Part shown: one piece after another, positions 14,368 through 23,005 of the stretch | How positions within the stretch are numbered: the first letter of the stretch is position 1 | How the letters are laid out: every line of letters starts with the position of its first letter | From: a virus | Length of the DNA: 44,486 nt | Reading direction: 5' to 3' (one strand) | IMG/VR virus record: IMGVR_UViG_3300045738_000405 | Location: 1-44,486 of that record | The notes under the pieces: generated by a model | What the model saw: the letters and a program-made list of their open reading frames with translations, nothing else | The model's database searches: none | What the model was told of the DNA's origin: nothing | Made by a program: the position numbers and the translations under genes

Positions 14368-16255
14368 CCTTCTCCTTCTGTTTGATGGTAGGAATGTTTG
14401 TGCGAATGTAAGTGACGATGTCATCCACCGTGCGTATTCCGTTAGGGACTAGCATTCCTGACTTGTCGTATAAGAAGATGGTGTTAGGGTTGTTGCCTAT
14501 GACCAAGTCGATGCCTTTAAGGTCAGGGTAGGTGGCTTTCATTTCCTCAGTGATAGCCGAGCGGTAATCAGATAGAAGCTCAGTAGCGTCTTTGCCACCA
14601 TAAGGGTTACCACCGTCGCCAGCTGTAAGCGTACTGACTGCTTGACCTAGTGTCCGTCCATTCAGATAGCCGCCCCACTGTGAGTCTTCCACAAGCTGCT
14701 CTACGCGCTTTTTCATGGCTGCTTTGCTTAGGTTCGACTTCTTCCATATACGGAACATTGGGGCCAGTTGTGATTCGAGAGACGAGCGGTTCATAGCTCC
14801 GTAGTTACTGTCGCCAGCCTTCCAGAACTTACTACCTAACTCTTCCAAGGCGTAAGAAGTCACCGACTCTTTGTCCTTGTTCCAGTCCTCAGGTGTAGGT
14901 AATGAACCGTTAGCACTTAACTGACGGTCTAACTTGAATTGCTCTAACGCCTTCTCTGTCCCGTAGTAGGCAGTAAGCGTCCGTAGGTCTTGGTAGTTCG
15001 CATAAGCTTGGTCACCTAAGATTGAACGCATACGGCCAGAACCTAAGTTGTCAGTAATAAAGTTAGCGGTAGCAAGAGACTTCTCAACGTCGTCCGCAAG
15101 CTCTGGCTTATTAGGGTCGTAACTATCTGCAATGCTGAATACATTATTGAATGACTCTGATAAGACGTCTGGTGTGTCGCTTGGCATAGACGCTAGGTTA
15201 ATTAGACGTGCTGCGTTTCCAGTCTCAAGAGCTTTGGTTGTCTCTTCATTCTGAATACGCTTGATGTCTCCCATAGGAAGGCGGTAACTATCTTTCACAT
15301 TGACACCTTCTGCCAGACGTTTAGTAGACACTGTGCCGACAAGCCCTCTGACTTCTTCCTCTACAGCCACTTCTTTATCTAGCTTGTTGATGGTTGCTGT
15401 CAGGTCTGCTTGCTGTGCCGTTGAGTAGACGTCTTGGTACTTACTGAACACGTTACGTAGGGCATCCCCTTGTTCCTTACGTCCTTGAATGTTCTTAGCC
15501 TCGTTAAGCTCAGTAAGGGCATTCAGTTTCAATTGGTCTGCTTCTGCTTTGTCTTTAGCTGCTTCTGCTTTGTCTTTAGCTGCTTCCTCCTTGGCTAACT
15601 TAGTGTACTGGCGTGTTAGACGCTCACGCTCAACAGGTGTCCAGCGTTTGTCCTCAATCAGTCCTTTGGTGTATTCAGCACCTTGGATAGAGGCAACAGC
15701 AATAGTCGTCGTGAACGCTTCGTCACGGCTTACGCCTGCGGTAATTGAAGAGTCGAATGACATCATGTGAGCTGCGTGTCCGCCTAACTCAGCACTTGTT
15801 AACTGGGCCTTGTTAGAGTCTTCCGTCAGCTTCATGTGCTCATGGCGTGTCTTACCTTCTTGGAACATGCTTAGCATTGACTCACGGTATGCTGCTGTTA
15901 TCTGTTTGTGTGAATTGGGATATTCAGACAGCTCGTTAAGTCGGTCTTCTCCAAGTTGGAACACTTCTGATTTCAGGAATGAATCTGCGTCCTGCTCGTA
16001 CGTGTCTGGACGGCTTAACGCCTCCTTGATTTTAGGCATGTAGTCAGCCGCTAGAGCTGTTGCTTTGATGCTAACTTTTGCTTTGACGTCGTCCCGCGCT
16101 TCTTCGAAATTAGCGTCGCTGCGTTGCTTAAACAAGACACCTAAGCTTTGAAACACACGGCCTACTTGTTGGGAACGCTGGTTGATAATTGCAGACTTAT
16201 TATCAACAGGACGCACATAGGTATTAACGGGTTGTGCGATTACTCTTTTTGTCAT
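14258..16255 (-). CDS. Internal virion protein C (T7 gp15 equivalent)
   Basis: This 665-aa, almost wholly helical, charged protein lies between the gp14- and gp16-like genes, the place of T7 gp15, a core protein ejected with gp16. It has repeated Lys/Ala/Glu segments (AAKDKAEAAKDKAEAD, about 230) and a Gln/Arg-rich tail (EQQQSAAKEQRREKQREQQ). Its last 37 codons overlap the start of the next gene in another frame. ATG 16255 is preferred because GGAG is about 10 nt upstream; a TTG at 16264 is too close to it. Confidence 0.85.
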   Translation of the reverse strand: MTKRVIAQPVNTYVRPVDNKSAIINQRSQQVGRVFQSLGVLFKQRSDANFEEARDDVKAKVSIKATALAADYMPKIKEALSRPDTYEQDADSFLKSEVFQLGEDRLNELSEYPNSHKQITAAYRESMLSMFQEGKTRHEHMKLTEDSNKAQLTSAELGGHAAHMMSFDSSITAGVSRDEAFTTTIAVASIQGAEYTKGLIEDKRWTPVERERLTRQYTKLAKEEAAKDKAEAAKDKAEADQLKLNALTELNEAKNIQGRKEQGDALRNVFSKYQDVYSTAQQADLTATINKLDKEVAVEEEVRGLVGTVSTKRLAEGVNVKDSYRLPMGDIKRIQNEETTKALETGNAARLINLASMPSDTPDVLSESFNNVFSIADSYDPNKPELADDVEKSLATANFITDNLGSGRMRSILGDQAYANYQDLRTLTAYYGTEKALEQFKLDRQLSANGSLPTPEDWNKDKESVTSYALEELGSKFWKAGDSNYGAMNRSSLESQLAPMFRIWKKSNLSKAAMKKRVEQLVEDSQWGGYLNGRTLGQAVSTLTAGDGGNPYGGKDATELLSDYRSAITEEMKATYPDLKGIDLVIGNNPNTIFLYDKSGMLVPNGIRTVDDIVTYIRTNIPTIKQKEKDEYNIEQQQSAAKEQRREKQREQQAGFGFSASLNTL

Positions 16256-16800
16256 TTTTTCCAATCTCCTGTCGCATAGTCTTTGAAAGAAGGCGCTTTC
16301 GTATCGTTCTTAGCTGCTGTAGCTTTTGCATCTGAGAAGCCACCGTAGATAGTCAGTCCTGTACTTATGATGTCTACTGTGGGGTTGTACTTCGTCTTAG
16401 GCGTGCTATTTATACGACTCTGTGTTTGCGTGGTTATACCTTTCTTATTCATTTCCAGCTGACGACGTGTTGCCTCCATGTTAGACATTGAGTCTTGAAG
16501 GAAGCTTCCTAGTGAGTTATTAACTGCCTGTTGCTGACGGTCTACCGACGTGCCACTGACATTACGACCTTGTGCTTGTAGCGTTGACTGTGCACGTAAC
16601 GCTTGAATACGTGCTTCAAGGTTCTTGTCTGCGTCAATCTCTTCTTGCTGGCGTGTCTGTTCGTTCAGCTGCGTGTTGTCGTCGGCCTGAGCCTCAATAG
16701 CTGATTTATAGTTTTTATCGGCAGTCTTATTGTTACTCTCGGCCTGTGAGTAACCTTGATATGCAGTCAAAGTAAGCCCAGCGGTTGCTATCCATGACAC
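16252..16800 (-). CDS. Internal virion protein B (T7 gp14 equivalent)
   Basis: The 182-aa protein has a short apolar N-terminus (WIATAGLTLTAYQGYSQ), then a long Gln/Asn-rich helical region (QLNEQTRQQEEIDADKNLEA). T7 gp14 (196 aa) has the same build and place and forms the outer-membrane part of the ejection channel. The gene overlaps the cupin gene upstream by 13 bp and ends 4 bp inside the next gene. Confidence 0.83.
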   Translation of the reverse strand: MSWIATAGLTLTAYQGYSQAESNNKTADKNYKSAIEAQADDNTQLNEQTRQQEEIDADKNLEARIQALRAQSTLQAQGRNVSGTSVDRQQQAVNNSLGSFLQDSMSNMEATRRQLEMNKKGITTQTQSRINSTPKTKYNPTVDIISTGLTIYGGFSDAKATAAKNDTKAPSFKDYATGDWKK

Positions 16801-17204
16801 GTTGGCTCCTCCTTAGACGTGTACCACGCCTTATCTGCTTCTATATCTTCTACCGTCAATTCATTTTCAAGAATCTCAAGGTCTGTAGAATCCGTTCTAT
16901 GCACGTTCAAAATGATACAATCTGTATGGCAATGAACTAGCTTCTTAGCGCCTGCTTTTGACTCGAACGCACAAGGTGCTTCAAGTGTCACAGAGTGGTT
17001 AATGTCATCGTCAAGAGCGACTGTCATTGTTCCTTTTGTAAGGATGTTTAATGTGCTGTGTCGGTGGCGTTTACCAATAGCGGAAGTGCCTTGTGGAAGG
17101 AAGGTTTCTCTAGTGTAGAGACCTTGAGTGAAGATATGGTTTGACGGGGTGTAGGCGGTTGGTAATTGTTTAAGAGTTTCTTCTATTTTTGTTAGTTCGG
17201 ACAA
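16788..17204 (-). CDS. Cupin-fold protein in the virion gene cluster
   Basis: The 138-aa protein shows a small beta-barrel pattern: YTRETFLPQGTSAIGKRHRH, then TLNILTKGTMTVALDD, then APCAFESKAGAKKLVHCHTD. The GKRHRHSTLNIL and HCHTD segments carry histidines placed like cupin metal ligands. Cupins bind metals or sugars. No enzyme activity can be assigned; a structural or adsorption role is possible. It starts with TTG 17204 (GGAGG 5 nt upstream) and overlaps its neighbours by 13 bp on each side. Confidence 0.7.
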   Translation of the reverse strand: MSELTKIEETLKQLPTAYTPSNHIFTQGLYTRETFLPQGTSAIGKRHRHSTLNILTKGTMTVALDDDINHSVTLEAPCAFESKAGAKKLVHCHTDCIILNVHRTDSTDLEILENELTVEDIEADKAWYTSKEEPTCHG

Positions 17205-17641
17205 TTCTTCCTCCGTGTTAATTCAATGTGTGGGATTTTACTGCCCATGAAGACGTCGCTCGCTGCTGTCATCTTGGTAAAACCTAAAGCTCTACAAAGT
17301 AGTAAGACACGCTTGTCAGCCGCTGGGACGACGCAAAAAAGCTGCTCGTCTCCAAAACGCTCTACAATCTGTTTACCCGCTCGTATGACGTCACGTGCGC
17401 GACCATCTGTTAACTTAGTTGTTTGAAGCCACACATTGCCTTGCTTAATAGCGAACACTGCTACGGGTGTTTGTTCTTCGTCAACTACTGTTAACACTTT
17501 GTCAGCTCTTAGAAAGCTTGAAGACAGTGCGACGTATGGCGACATACCTGATACGGTGTTGATGTACTCACGGTCTGAGTCTCGAAGGTTTACAGCGATT
17601 GACACTAGGTCTGCTGGTTTGTATTTACGGGTTTTAAACAT
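17192..17641 (-). CDS. gp13-like protein with acetyltransferase-like fold
   Basis: The 149-aa protein lies where T7 encodes gp13, needed for correct virion assembly. The pattern VFAIKQGNVWLQTTKL, VIRAGKQIVERFGDEQLFCV and LCRALGFTKM follows a GNAT-type fold, as T7 gp13 also does (WFVTSDQVWRL, FLKTIGAVF). The acetyl-CoA loop is not convincing, so I expect a structural descendant and not an active enzyme. ATG 17641 lies 4 bp after the gp12-like stop. Confidence 0.65.
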   Translation of the reverse strand: MFKTRKYKPADLVSIAVNLRDSDREYINTVSGMSPYVALSSSFLRADKVLTVVDEEQTPVAVFAIKQGNVWLQTTKLTDGRARDVIRAGKQIVERFGDEQLFCVVPAADKRVLLLCRALGFTKMTAASDVFMGSKIPHIELTRRKNCPN

Positions 17642-17644
17642 AAG

Positions 17645-20344
17645 TTACATTCTCTGGGTTTTCTGGGTGAAAGCACCTGACCAAGTCGCAGCATGGAATA
17701 GTGCGTCCTGAGGTGAATCATTGAGTATTGTGATAGTCGCTCTGGTTGAACGAGTGTGTATTGGGAATTTCTCTGTACCTGATACTGTTGGTATATTACC
17801 TAGCATGAACTGTAAGGAACCGACGCGTACGCCTTCAAATTTCTTACTACGTACCTCCGTGCCTCGTGCCACTTGCACTTCAAACATTGTTGTATTCGTG
17901 TAAGAGAGAGTGAGGTACCTAAGCTGTAAAATTCCTGTGTTGATAGAGCGTCCTTCACCGTCGCGCGGGAAGAACTCAGAGAACACGTACTTTTGAACAT
18001 ACGGATAACCTGCCCAGCGTCGGCCTTTATATTTAAAGACAGTGCGGTCGCTAATTGAATCTAATGTGTCCTCACTTGTCAGCTCTACGCGAGAGTCTAA
18101 AAAGACTGGAATACCTATTTCTTCTTTAAGCGGGTCATGGGTTAACACTATGTCTTCTAAGTACAAGACGCCTTCATAGTTCATTAAGATGGACAACCTG
18201 TTAGACACTAAAGCTATGTCGATGACTGTGCCTTTAAATGCCCACTTCTGCCAAGCATTCTGGACGCGCTCATTGCCTTCAAACAGTATGTTTGTGACGT
18301 ACAAGAAGTTGACAGCTTTACCATCTTCGTCTCGCGTCATGTGTACCATTAGGTTTGCTGGTTGCACTGATACACTCTTAATCACATTGCCTGTGACATA
18401 TCGTGGAACGTGTGCCATTAAGGGCAACGCTTTGTAGTTGCTAGAGCCTCCTTGCGGTGTGTACTCATAAAGCTGGGAATACTTCTCGCCTTTGTCCCAG
18501 AAATGGATAGAACCTTCATGTATGAAAGGCTCAGCTTCCGTCTCTGTTTTGTAAGTCGATAGAGTCTTCACGTCGATAGAGTCAGCACTAAACGTCTCTT
18601 GACCTGACGTCACAACCATCTGACGACGGGGTGCAAACAGGAATAGATTACCTTCATGTTGCAACATGTGCTCTACAGGTGAGACAGCGTTAATGTTCAA
18701 CGCAATGTCGATAGGGTCAGCATCCAAAGCCGTCACTACTGTTGTAGGGAAGAAGTTCTGATACTTACCTGTTTCCGAGAAGACCAAGTTTTCATCCGAC
18801 ACCATGACCATACGGTTCTTGTGGTAACCCATAGTTTTGATGTGTCGACGAAGTGTAATCATCCCGTTACCACCACCTTGTGCTGACACGAAAGAAGGGA
18901 AGGGTGCTGTCTCGTCGTCGCCTACTGTACGTGACGCATAAGAAGACATACCAAGATCGAAATAAATACCACGTGGATTACTTAGCGTCACGTGTACGTC
19001 AGATTGTTTACGCACTAATATGTGAGGCATTGAGCGTTTGTCTATATCTACGTCCACGCCATTTGCTACAGTTTCTGTCCATATACCAGTGGTTTTACTT
19101 CCTGTATCACTAAGCTCTGTCCACACAATGTGATAAGGCTCAACAGCTATATCAGAGGCGTCTCCTTTAATTTGTATCTTGAAGCCTTCCACACCATTAG
19201 GCGGTACTGTGTCCATTGAAGCTGCATACTCTTTAACTGCGTAAGACGCGCGGTCACCTAAGTCATCATGTGCGGCTATGGTAAAGTCACCACCGTTTGT
19301 TCTGGTTATGTGAAGGGTATTGCCATGTGTTGTCGCTCTGAATGCACCGTTTGAGTTTATCTGTCCTGCCATGGCGTTAGTAAGAGCGGTTGTGCTAAGT
19401 CCTGCACGTGCTTGAGCACTAGTCGCTTCGGGTGTGACTATAGCGAAAGTGACACCGTCTATTGTGACGCTGTATCTAGTCGCATAATCTGCCTGTTTCA
19501 TGTACCACAGTGCTGCTGGGATTTTAGAAGTGCCTGCACCTATGTTCTTAGCATACGACAATATCGTAAGCATTGAGCCAGTACCAAGTGAAGAGCCTGC
19601 CGTGTCAAAAGCAGTCCATTCGCCAGACACTGTTATTTCCGCATTAGCTTCCACGTCGATATAAATGTCAAAACCTGAAAGACGACTGCCTGTTATCACA
19701 CTTCCGTACTCTTCAAGTAACCAAGAGTAAAGGCTAGTAGCTATTGAAGTAGATGAAGCAAGCGGGTCAGTAACAGTACGGGCCTTGTTGTTTATATTGA
19801 AGACCGCATCATACGTATACCCGTTAGCTTTGTTAGACGCCAGTGGATGACGCATGACGGCAATATGCAGCGTACGTGCTTGATGCGTCCCTGCCTCGGT
19901 AAGGCTTTCACCTAACTTCAAGCGTCGAACAGGATGTGTCTTGTTCAATACAAACGTAGTATCGATAGTGTTCAGCAGTTGGTAAGCCTGAGTTGCTAAG
20001 GTGTCTCCTTTAAGGCGCATGTACTTTCGGGCCTGCTCAGTCGCTGTCACTGGGTACTCAACACCAGACAAGGTGTCAAACACACGTATAAGGCCATTTT
20101 CGATAACCATCTTATACTGCTCGTTTTCGTCACGTTCGTACGTCTTGAGAACAGCAAGCTCAGGGTCTTTTACAGCTGACACTATTGCCCGACGTATTGT
20201 GTTAGGGCGCTTACCCATGCCTTCCACAGGGTCATTACGGCAATTCTCTTGGTCTTCGCATTGTGAGCGATACCGTAGGGCTGGCGTCTGCTGTGAGACA
20301 CCGTTTTGTAAGTTGTTTATTTCCTGTGAGACTAGCGACGGCAT
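17645..20344 (-). CDS. Tail tubular protein B, nozzle (T7 gp12)
   Basis: The 899-aa protein begins with the conserved MPSLVSQEINNLQNGVSQQT, then QCEDQENCRNDPVEGMGKRP, the T7 gp12 opening. Later NLFLFAPRRQMVVTSGQETF and HEGSIHFWDKGEKYSQLYEY match gp12 beta-propeller sequence. It forms the tail tip channel and is about 100 residues longer than in T7 (794). Its ATG follows the gp11 stop directly, with AGGAGG 10 nt upstream. Confidence 0.93.
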   Translation of the reverse strand: MPSLVSQEINNLQNGVSQQTPALRYRSQCEDQENCRNDPVEGMGKRPNTIRRAIVSAVKDPELAVLKTYERDENEQYKMVIENGLIRVFDTLSGVEYPVTATEQARKYMRLKGDTLATQAYQLLNTIDTTFVLNKTHPVRRLKLGESLTEAGTHQARTLHIAVMRHPLASNKANGYTYDAVFNINNKARTVTDPLASSTSIATSLYSWLLEEYGSVITGSRLSGFDIYIDVEANAEITVSGEWTAFDTAGSSLGTGSMLTILSYAKNIGAGTSKIPAALWYMKQADYATRYSVTIDGVTFAIVTPEATSAQARAGLSTTALTNAMAGQINSNGAFRATTHGNTLHITRTNGGDFTIAAHDDLGDRASYAVKEYAASMDTVPPNGVEGFKIQIKGDASDIAVEPYHIVWTELSDTGSKTTGIWTETVANGVDVDIDKRSMPHILVRKQSDVHVTLSNPRGIYFDLGMSSYASRTVGDDETAPFPSFVSAQGGGNGMITLRRHIKTMGYHKNRMVMVSDENLVFSETGKYQNFFPTTVVTALDADPIDIALNINAVSPVEHMLQHEGNLFLFAPRRQMVVTSGQETFSADSIDVKTLSTYKTETEAEPFIHEGSIHFWDKGEKYSQLYEYTPQGGSSNYKALPLMAHVPRYVTGNVIKSVSVQPANLMVHMTRDEDGKAVNFLYVTNILFEGNERVQNAWQKWAFKGTVIDIALVSNRLSILMNYEGVLYLEDIVLTHDPLKEEIGIPVFLDSRVELTSEDTLDSISDRTVFKYKGRRWAGYPYVQKYVFSEFFPRDGEGRSINTGILQLRYLTLSYTNTTMFEVQVARGTEVRSKKFEGVRVGSLQFMLGNIPTVSGTEKFPIHTRSTRATITILNDSPQDALFHAATWSGAFTQKTQRM

Positions 20345-20962
20345 TTAGTAAGAACCTCCTATGGCACCTGCGGGATAGTCAAAAACAGACGTTGAGCTGT
20401 CACGGTTAAGCATCATCTGTAACTCGATGTTGTCGAACATTGACAAATTGTCCATTTCCAGTGAAGTTGTGGTCAGCTCAAGTAGTGCCGCCTGTTCATC
20501 CTCTTTGGTGAATTGGAATAGAACTTGTGAACCTAATTGACGCGCTTGGAACACACGGCCAGCTCGATACATGATGTAAGAGCGTAAGACTTCTGGTAGC
20601 TCGTCCCAGTCCAAGCCGACTATGATTTCGGCCTTGATGTCTGATTTGTGCTTATACGAGAATGTCGAACGGTCATACACGCGATTACCACGAGTTATGA
20701 AACGGTTATCTTTGAACTTGATTTTCAAGGTGTTGGATGGAACAAGAATCTCTGAGTTAGCGTTACGTTGTAACGGGTAGTTCTCTTCCGTGTTCCACAG
20801 CCAGCCGTGCATTTGTACAGCTCTGCTTGTCTCGTTAATGACAGACGATGCGATAGCCGCTTCATCCAATCCGTTTTCGTCAAGACTGTTTACAGGCGCT
20901 TCAACAATAGAGGCCAGCAAGATATTCACAGCTTCAAGCCGTGTAGTTGGCGCTAAGTTCAT
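20345..20962 (-). CDS. Tail tubular protein A, adaptor (T7 gp11)
   Basis: The 205-aa protein has the gp11 layout: LEAVNILLASIVEAPVNSLD at the N-terminus, LWNTEENYPLQRN, and YIMYRAGRVFQARQLGSQVL. It links portal and nozzle. AAGGAGG stands before ATG 20962. It is the first gene after the capsid terminator, as in T7. Confidence 0.92.
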   Translation of the reverse strand: MNLAPTTRLEAVNILLASIVEAPVNSLDENGLDEAAIASSVINETSRAVQMHGWLWNTEENYPLQRNANSEILVPSNTLKIKFKDNRFITRGNRVYDRSTFSYKHKSDIKAEIIVGLDWDELPEVLRSYIMYRAGRVFQARQLGSQVLFQFTKEDEQAALLELTTTSLEMDNLSMFDNIELQMMLNRDSSTSVFDYPAGAIGGSY

Positions 20963-20979
20963 TAAGCCTCCTTATGATT

Positions 20980-21022
20980 AAAAAAAAGCCCAACACAGGC
21001 TAATTACTCCGTGTTGGGCTTT
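20980..21022 (-). terminator. Intrinsic terminator after the capsid gene (T7 T-phi position)
   Basis: AAGCCCAACAC pairs perfectly with GTGTTGGGCTT across a 14-nt loop and is followed on the minus strand by eight T residues. It lies between the capsid gene and the gp11 gene, where T7 has its single phage-polymerase terminator, which lowers expression of tail genes relative to capsid. Confidence 0.92.
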
Positions 21023-21039
21023 GGGTTAAGGGTTTGGGA

Positions 21040-22083
21040 TTAAACAGTTGCTTTCAAGATAGATACAGCGCACTCGAAGCGTAGGATGTCGTGACCTACA
21101 GCTTGAGTAGTTAACACTGTGCTACCAAGACGCAAATCTTCATTTACCCACTTAGTAGATACGTCCATCAACTTAGTAGTCGCAACGCAGTCTTTTTGGA
21201 ACACAAGACCAACGACACGGCTGTAATCGCCACGGTATTTCGCTTGGTTGCCAGAACCTACAGACGCATCGGCCAATGGCTCTGGGTCGTTGATTAGGGC
21301 AAGGCTTTCGTCTTCTTGTGGGATGTTCACAGACTCGATGATACGAATACCACCTACGTATGGAACAGTACCCATAGCAGCGGAACCTACGCCACCTACG
21401 TCTTTGTTCATCCAAGTTACTTTGTTAGTGTCTTGGACGTTAACCAACGCTTCGTATTGCTCAGGGGAAAGAACACATACTAGCTCGCCAGTGATAGACG
21501 CTTTGCGGAACTCGGTACGTGCTTTGAATAAAGCGTTAACCAATTTAGTACCGTCGTGCTCGTCGCCAGCTGTAGCCAACGCAATGTTCTTAGTGTACTT
21601 CTGACCACGGCTAGGAACTTGCAAGCCAGCCGCTGTAGCAGCCGCTTTGTCTGTGATGAAAGACGCTTGAGCAATCATACGGAAGATATTGCGGTCAATC
21701 ATATCAGCTAGTGTTTGACCAGCTTCGGCAGAGTACTGAGAGCGAACGTCGAAGTGACTGATAGCGTCGTCAATGTCAGCCACGAAGATAGCAGACAACG
21801 CAACGTCATCGATTGTTACTGTACGTTCTACAGTTGGTAACTGGTCTGCTTTGATTAGCTGACCTGGGGTGTGATATTTGGCAACAGTTGTGCCTAGCAC
21901 TGGGAACTGTGCGGACTTACCAGAACGGATAGAGCGGACACGAGTTAGACCTAACGCATGGTTTGTTTGGTGGAACGCTGTTAATACTTCACCTGAGAAG
22001 ATTTTCAGGAATAAAGCACGGCTGTCGCCTGCGTTGTTTTCTTGGCCGTTGTTAGTAACTGTTTGGTCTACTGGGAATGTCAT
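21040..22083 (-). CDS. Major capsid protein (T7 gp10)
   Basis: The 347-aa protein matches T7 gp10A in length and pattern: ALFLKIFSGEVLTAFHQTN, RVRSIRSGKSAQFPVLGTT, TIDDVALSAIFVADIDDAIS, and MIDRNIFRMIAQAS. It forms the HK97-fold shell. AGGAG stands upstream of ATG 22083. It ends 18 bp before the terminator stem, so no slippage-extended minor capsid form is apparent from context. Confidence 0.95.
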   Translation of the reverse strand: MTFPVDQTVTNNGQENNAGDSRALFLKIFSGEVLTAFHQTNHALGLTRVRSIRSGKSAQFPVLGTTVAKYHTPGQLIKADQLPTVERTVTIDDVALSAIFVADIDDAISHFDVRSQYSAEAGQTLADMIDRNIFRMIAQASFITDKAAATAAGLQVPSRGQKYTKNIALATAGDEHDGTKLVNALFKARTEFRKASITGELVCVLSPEQYEALVNVQDTNKVTWMNKDVGGVGSAAMGTVPYVGGIRIIESVNIPQEDESLALINDPEPLADASVGSGNQAKYRGDYSRVVGLVFQKDCVATTKLMDVSTKWVNEDLRLGSTVLTTQAVGHDILRFECAVSILKATV

Positions 22084-22279
22084 AAAGAATGGTTCTCCTG
22101 ATTACTTTGCGTAACCAGCACCGCCTAAGAGGGTGATAGGCTCTGTGTACAAGGCGAGGTGCGGTGTTGCGGGGGTGTGCGGGGATGCACGTTAAGAAAG
22201 AAAGGCACAGCCGCGAGCTGCTTATAGGAAAGCGTCTGGGTCTGTGTGCGGCTTATGCCTTGAAGGGATTGTTTATTAC
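22084..22279 (-). other. Scaffold-capsid intergenic gap with a small hairpin
   Basis: I see no gene in this 196-bp space. GCCTA/TAGGC (22123-22141) can form a short stem in the capsid leader. T7 has its strongest promoter here. I find no site matching the promoter family of this phage, so capsid may be transcribed from 22982-23005 or from a promoter too diverged for me to see. Confidence 0.5.
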
Positions 22280-22978
22280 TTAGAAGTTTGAGAGTGCGAC
22301 ACGTTGGCCGACTTGTGCGTTGTACGCAGCGTCATATCGATAACGAGGGTCAGCCATTGCCGCCATCATTTCCGACTGGTTAGCAAACGGACGTGAGCTT
22401 GCAGGCACGCTAGTGTTTCCATCTGGAAGCGTCATTTGACCTTGCGTTCCATGTGTCTCTGCCATGTACTGAGAGTGCATAGCTTTAAGAGCACGTGTGG
22501 CGAACATTGCAATGCTTGGGTCTTTACCATTAACGGCAGCGTTGTAGACGTCTAATTCGGCTTCTGACAAATTGTCTGCTGCATACTTAGCCATCGCTGA
22601 GTATTTCTCTTTGCCGCCAACAGCTTCATAAACTTTGATTTCACGAAGTTCACGCTCTGCGTCTGACATTGCGTCTTCTGCTTCTGCTTCTTCGGTCGTC
22701 TCTGTCTCTTCTGTTGCCTCTGGCGTTTCTGTTACTTCTTCGGTCTTCTCTGCGTCAGCTGCTTTGGCTTTGGTGGCCGCTTCTACTAATGCTTCGTATG
22801 ACTCGAAACCTTCTGGCAATTCAAACGATGTAGACGGCTTGTCTTCGCTTTGTGCCTCTGCTGTTTGCTCAGCTTGAGCTTGTGACAGGTTCTCGGAAGG
22901 GTCTAACGGGTGTCCATTCTCAGCGACAGCCAACATGTGCTTGTCATGGTCTGAGAGTTGATATTGGCTTTGTGGCAA
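22280..22978 (-). CDS. Capsid assembly scaffold (T7 gp9)
   Basis: The 232-aa, very acidic protein is rich in Glu/Ala/Thr (EKTEEVTETPEATEETETTE, about residues 73-92), with a C-terminal part containing EMMAAMADPRYRYDAAYNAQ, which resembles the T7 gp9 end that contacts the shell. It starts with TTG at 22978 (AGGAG 6 nt upstream). The phage promoter just upstream places the transcript start only about 10 nt before this codon. Confidence 0.9.
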   Translation of the reverse strand: MPQSQYQLSDHDKHMLAVAENGHPLDPSENLSQAQAEQTAEAQSEDKPSTSFELPEGFESYEALVEAATKAKAADAEKTEEVTETPEATEETETTEEAEAEDAMSDAERELREIKVYEAVGGKEKYSAMAKYAADNLSEAELDVYNAAVNGKDPSIAMFATRALKAMHSQYMAETHGTQGQMTLPDGNTSVPASSRPFANQSEMMAAMADPRYRYDAAYNAQVGQRVALSNF

Positions 22979-22981
22979 ATG

Positions 22982-23005
22982 TTTCTCCTATGGTGTGGGT
23001 TAACC
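22982..23005 (-). promoter_or_regulatory. Phage RNA polymerase promoter for scaffold/capsid
   Basis: Minus strand reads GTTAACCCACACCATAGGAG with +1 near 22988. This is the best match in the window to the T3 promoter (TTAACCCTCACTAAAGG), base for base from -15 to +2 apart from four positions. It overlaps the portal stop codon. Confidence 0.8.

Noticed and set aside
22084-22279. Strong capsid promoter as in T7
   Set aside because: I searched this gap for the promoter motif and found only partial words; no match was good enough to report.
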